From VXRJ01 sp964636705 (lineage in GTDB: Bacteria > Acidobacteriota > Vicinamibacteria > Vicinamibacterales > UBA8438), in the NCBI GenBank assembly GCA_964636705.1, contig CAZWUJ010000007.1, positions 75,273 through 139,272 of the forward strand: a stretch of DNA of 64,000 bases. The letters are read 5' to 3'. Made by a program: the position numbers and the translations under genes. Shown one piece after another: positions 62,936 through 64,000 of this stretch. The notes below the pieces were generated by a model. The model saw only the letters and a program-made list of their open reading frames with translations. It made no database searches and was not told the origin of the DNA. Position 1 is the first letter of the stretch; every line of letters begins with the position of its first letter.

Positions 62936-63730
62936 ATGAGCATCGGTGCGAGACGAGGCGAACGCCACACCCTTCGCGACGGTGTGCTGGTGCTCTGGCT
63001 CGTCGGGCTCGCGAGTTGCAATCCCAGCCCACGCGTATGGGGTGACCTGGAAATCGTGTCGGACGACCCTTGCGGCTTTAGGTACATTCGGGTTCCCCAT
63101 TTGCCGAGCCAGGGCAGCGAGTACTCGCTTGTCCTGACCTGTTGGCTGACTCCCGGACTCGGAGCACAATACGGTCTGGAGATCGCGTACAAGGGTAGCG
63201 ACTACCAGCGAGTTTTCGCGAGTACATTCGGAGAGCACAATGTTGACGTTCAGGTAGGGAACGAATCAGAGACCGAAACGTGGACAAGCATGGATCTCGA
63301 AGAGCTACGGGAGGAGGAAGAGCGGTACGCGCCGTCGTTCAGAAGCGACCCGCTATCGGGTTCGGCCGTTTACCGCATGGTGCTGGAAGAACCGGCGGTA
63401 CTCGGAGTCACGATTCACAGCGACGAGTCGAGCGTGATTGACAGCGATCCGACCGGGGCCGGCGTGATTCTGTTTCACGGGGAGTTTGCGACGAAGGGAA
63501 TCGGACAGGTCTTCGAGAGCCTAGACAACGGCCCGTGTCGCGAAGAGTCGGGCAGGGCACAGGTTCAAGGTCGCTGGATGCACGGAGACGAGGAGTTGGT
63601 GAAGGACGACTCAGGATTCCTCAGCATGTGGAAGCACGCAAGCGAACTCCACCCTGAAGAGATATTCCTCACAGTGGAGTTGTTGCCTGACACATCGACA
63701 ACGATACCTACCACCCCGACCAGCCTATAA
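62936..63730 (+). CDS. Hypothetical lipoprotein
   Basis: A 264-residue protein with a basic N-terminus, a hydrophobic run (about 15-26) and a lipobox LASC, so it is likely a lipoprotein. The rest is acidic, with a Glu-rich patch (DLEELREEEERYA) and a predicted beta-rich body; no domain is recognised. The base composition is lower in GC than the housekeeping genes to the left. The stop overlaps the next start (TAATG). Confidence 0.6.
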   Translation: MSIGARRGERHTLRDGVLVLWLVGLASCNPSPRVWGDLEIVSDDPCGFRYIRVPHLPSQGSEYSLVLTCWLTPGLGAQYGLEIAYKGSDYQRVFASTFGEHNVDVQVGNESETETWTSMDLEELREEEERYAPSFRSDPLSGSAVYRMVLEEPAVLGVTIHSDESSVIDSDPTGAGVILFHGEFATKGIGQVFESLDNGPCREESGRAQVQGRWMHGDEELVKDDSGFLSMWKHASELHPEEIFLTVELLPDTSTTIPTTPTSL

Positions 63731-63957
63731 TGCTCACCGACGAGAGGCTGGAACTAACGTGCTACCTCGGATGGAGGGAAACCAAGCCGGACAGGGACAG
63801 GACGACAAGGTTGCGCGTCCATCTCAATCAGGCCATCCCCGTGGGTGCCCCCTCCAATTTCCCAGACGAGTTGACTCTGTCACTTGATGGTTCAGATGGA
63901 AGTACCGTGCCGGCGGTCCGCTTGGATAGCCCTGTAAAGCTCGGGGTATTCGTTTAG
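63730..63957 (+). CDS. Small hypothetical protein
   Basis: A 75-residue frame, overlapping the lipoprotein stop by one base and so probably coupled to it. The sequence alternates hydrophobic and charged residues as in beta sheets. No signal peptide, membrane helix or known family is seen. Confidence 0.45.
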   Translation: MLTDERLELTCYLGWRETKPDRDRTTRLRVHLNQAIPVGAPSNFPDELTLSLDGSDGSTVPAVRLDSPVKLGVFV

Positions 63958-64000
63958 CGGGGTAGCTTTCTGGCCTGGGCAAGATCCAATATTTGGAACT

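Noticed and set aside
62582..63238. Minus-strand frame of 218 residues
   Set aside because: It lies opposite the DUF1640-like and lipoprotein genes, which have a start signal, a lipobox and a membrane helix; the minus frame has none of these.

Overview
The window is a GC-rich chromosomal segment of a Gram-negative bacterium. Kdo/LPS genes (kdsB, kdsA, kdsD, lapB) and a type IV pilus operon indicate an outer membrane. A ferredoxin-dependent 2-oxoacid oxidoreductase, a b6f-like respiratory complex with a giant multihaem cytochrome, and the general gene mix suggest a respiring Acidobacteriota-type organism. That placement is an inference from gene content and was not tested by a search.

Layout. 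1-10.2 kb: a ComEA-like protein, a secreted metallo-beta-lactamase-fold protein, an L-lactate permease, a cupin, an ABC-2 exporter joined to an M2 (ACE-like) peptidase, purA and an unusual P-loop protein. 10.2-14.3 kb: rnc, a membrane SpoIIE-type phosphatase, a DUF368 protein and cutA. 14.3-23.3 kb: initiator tRNA, glnK-amtB, a tartrate/D-malate dehydrogenase homologue, a CoA-transferase/crotonase pair, a stand-alone Pgi of the Tal-Pgi type, and pncB/pncA for NAD salvage.

23.4-37.8 kb is a continuous minus-strand block of central energy metabolism: icd, mdh, sucC, sucD, korA, korB, ndk, then a HEAT-repeat protein, Rieske protein, cytochrome b (two split genes) and an eight-haem cytochrome c. 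The carbon steps yield NADPH, NADH, reduced ferredoxin and NTP. The second half is a quinol-oxidising complex in which cytochrome c1/f appears to be replaced by the eight-haem, coiled-coil, membrane-anchored protein.

38.1-52.7 kb: serA, a GspC/PilP-like protein, the plus-strand kdsB-pyrG-kdsA-kdsD-lapB-coaE run, folD, two sodium-coupled amino-acid transporters, thiE and a proline peptidase. 52.7-56.8 kb: pilM-pilN-pilO/P-pilQ, with PilO and PilP fused. 57-62 kb: rplM-rpsI-rpsB-tsf-pyrH-frr, thrC and tRNA-Ala. After this tRNA the character changes: the last 2 kb carry small unrecognised genes and a hypothetical lipoprotein with visibly lower GC, a candidate accessory region.

Three copies of a previously unseen (to me) palindromic intergenic repeat lie at 23.3, 39.8 and 40.5 kb; two of them match over 84 bp at 75/84 positions.
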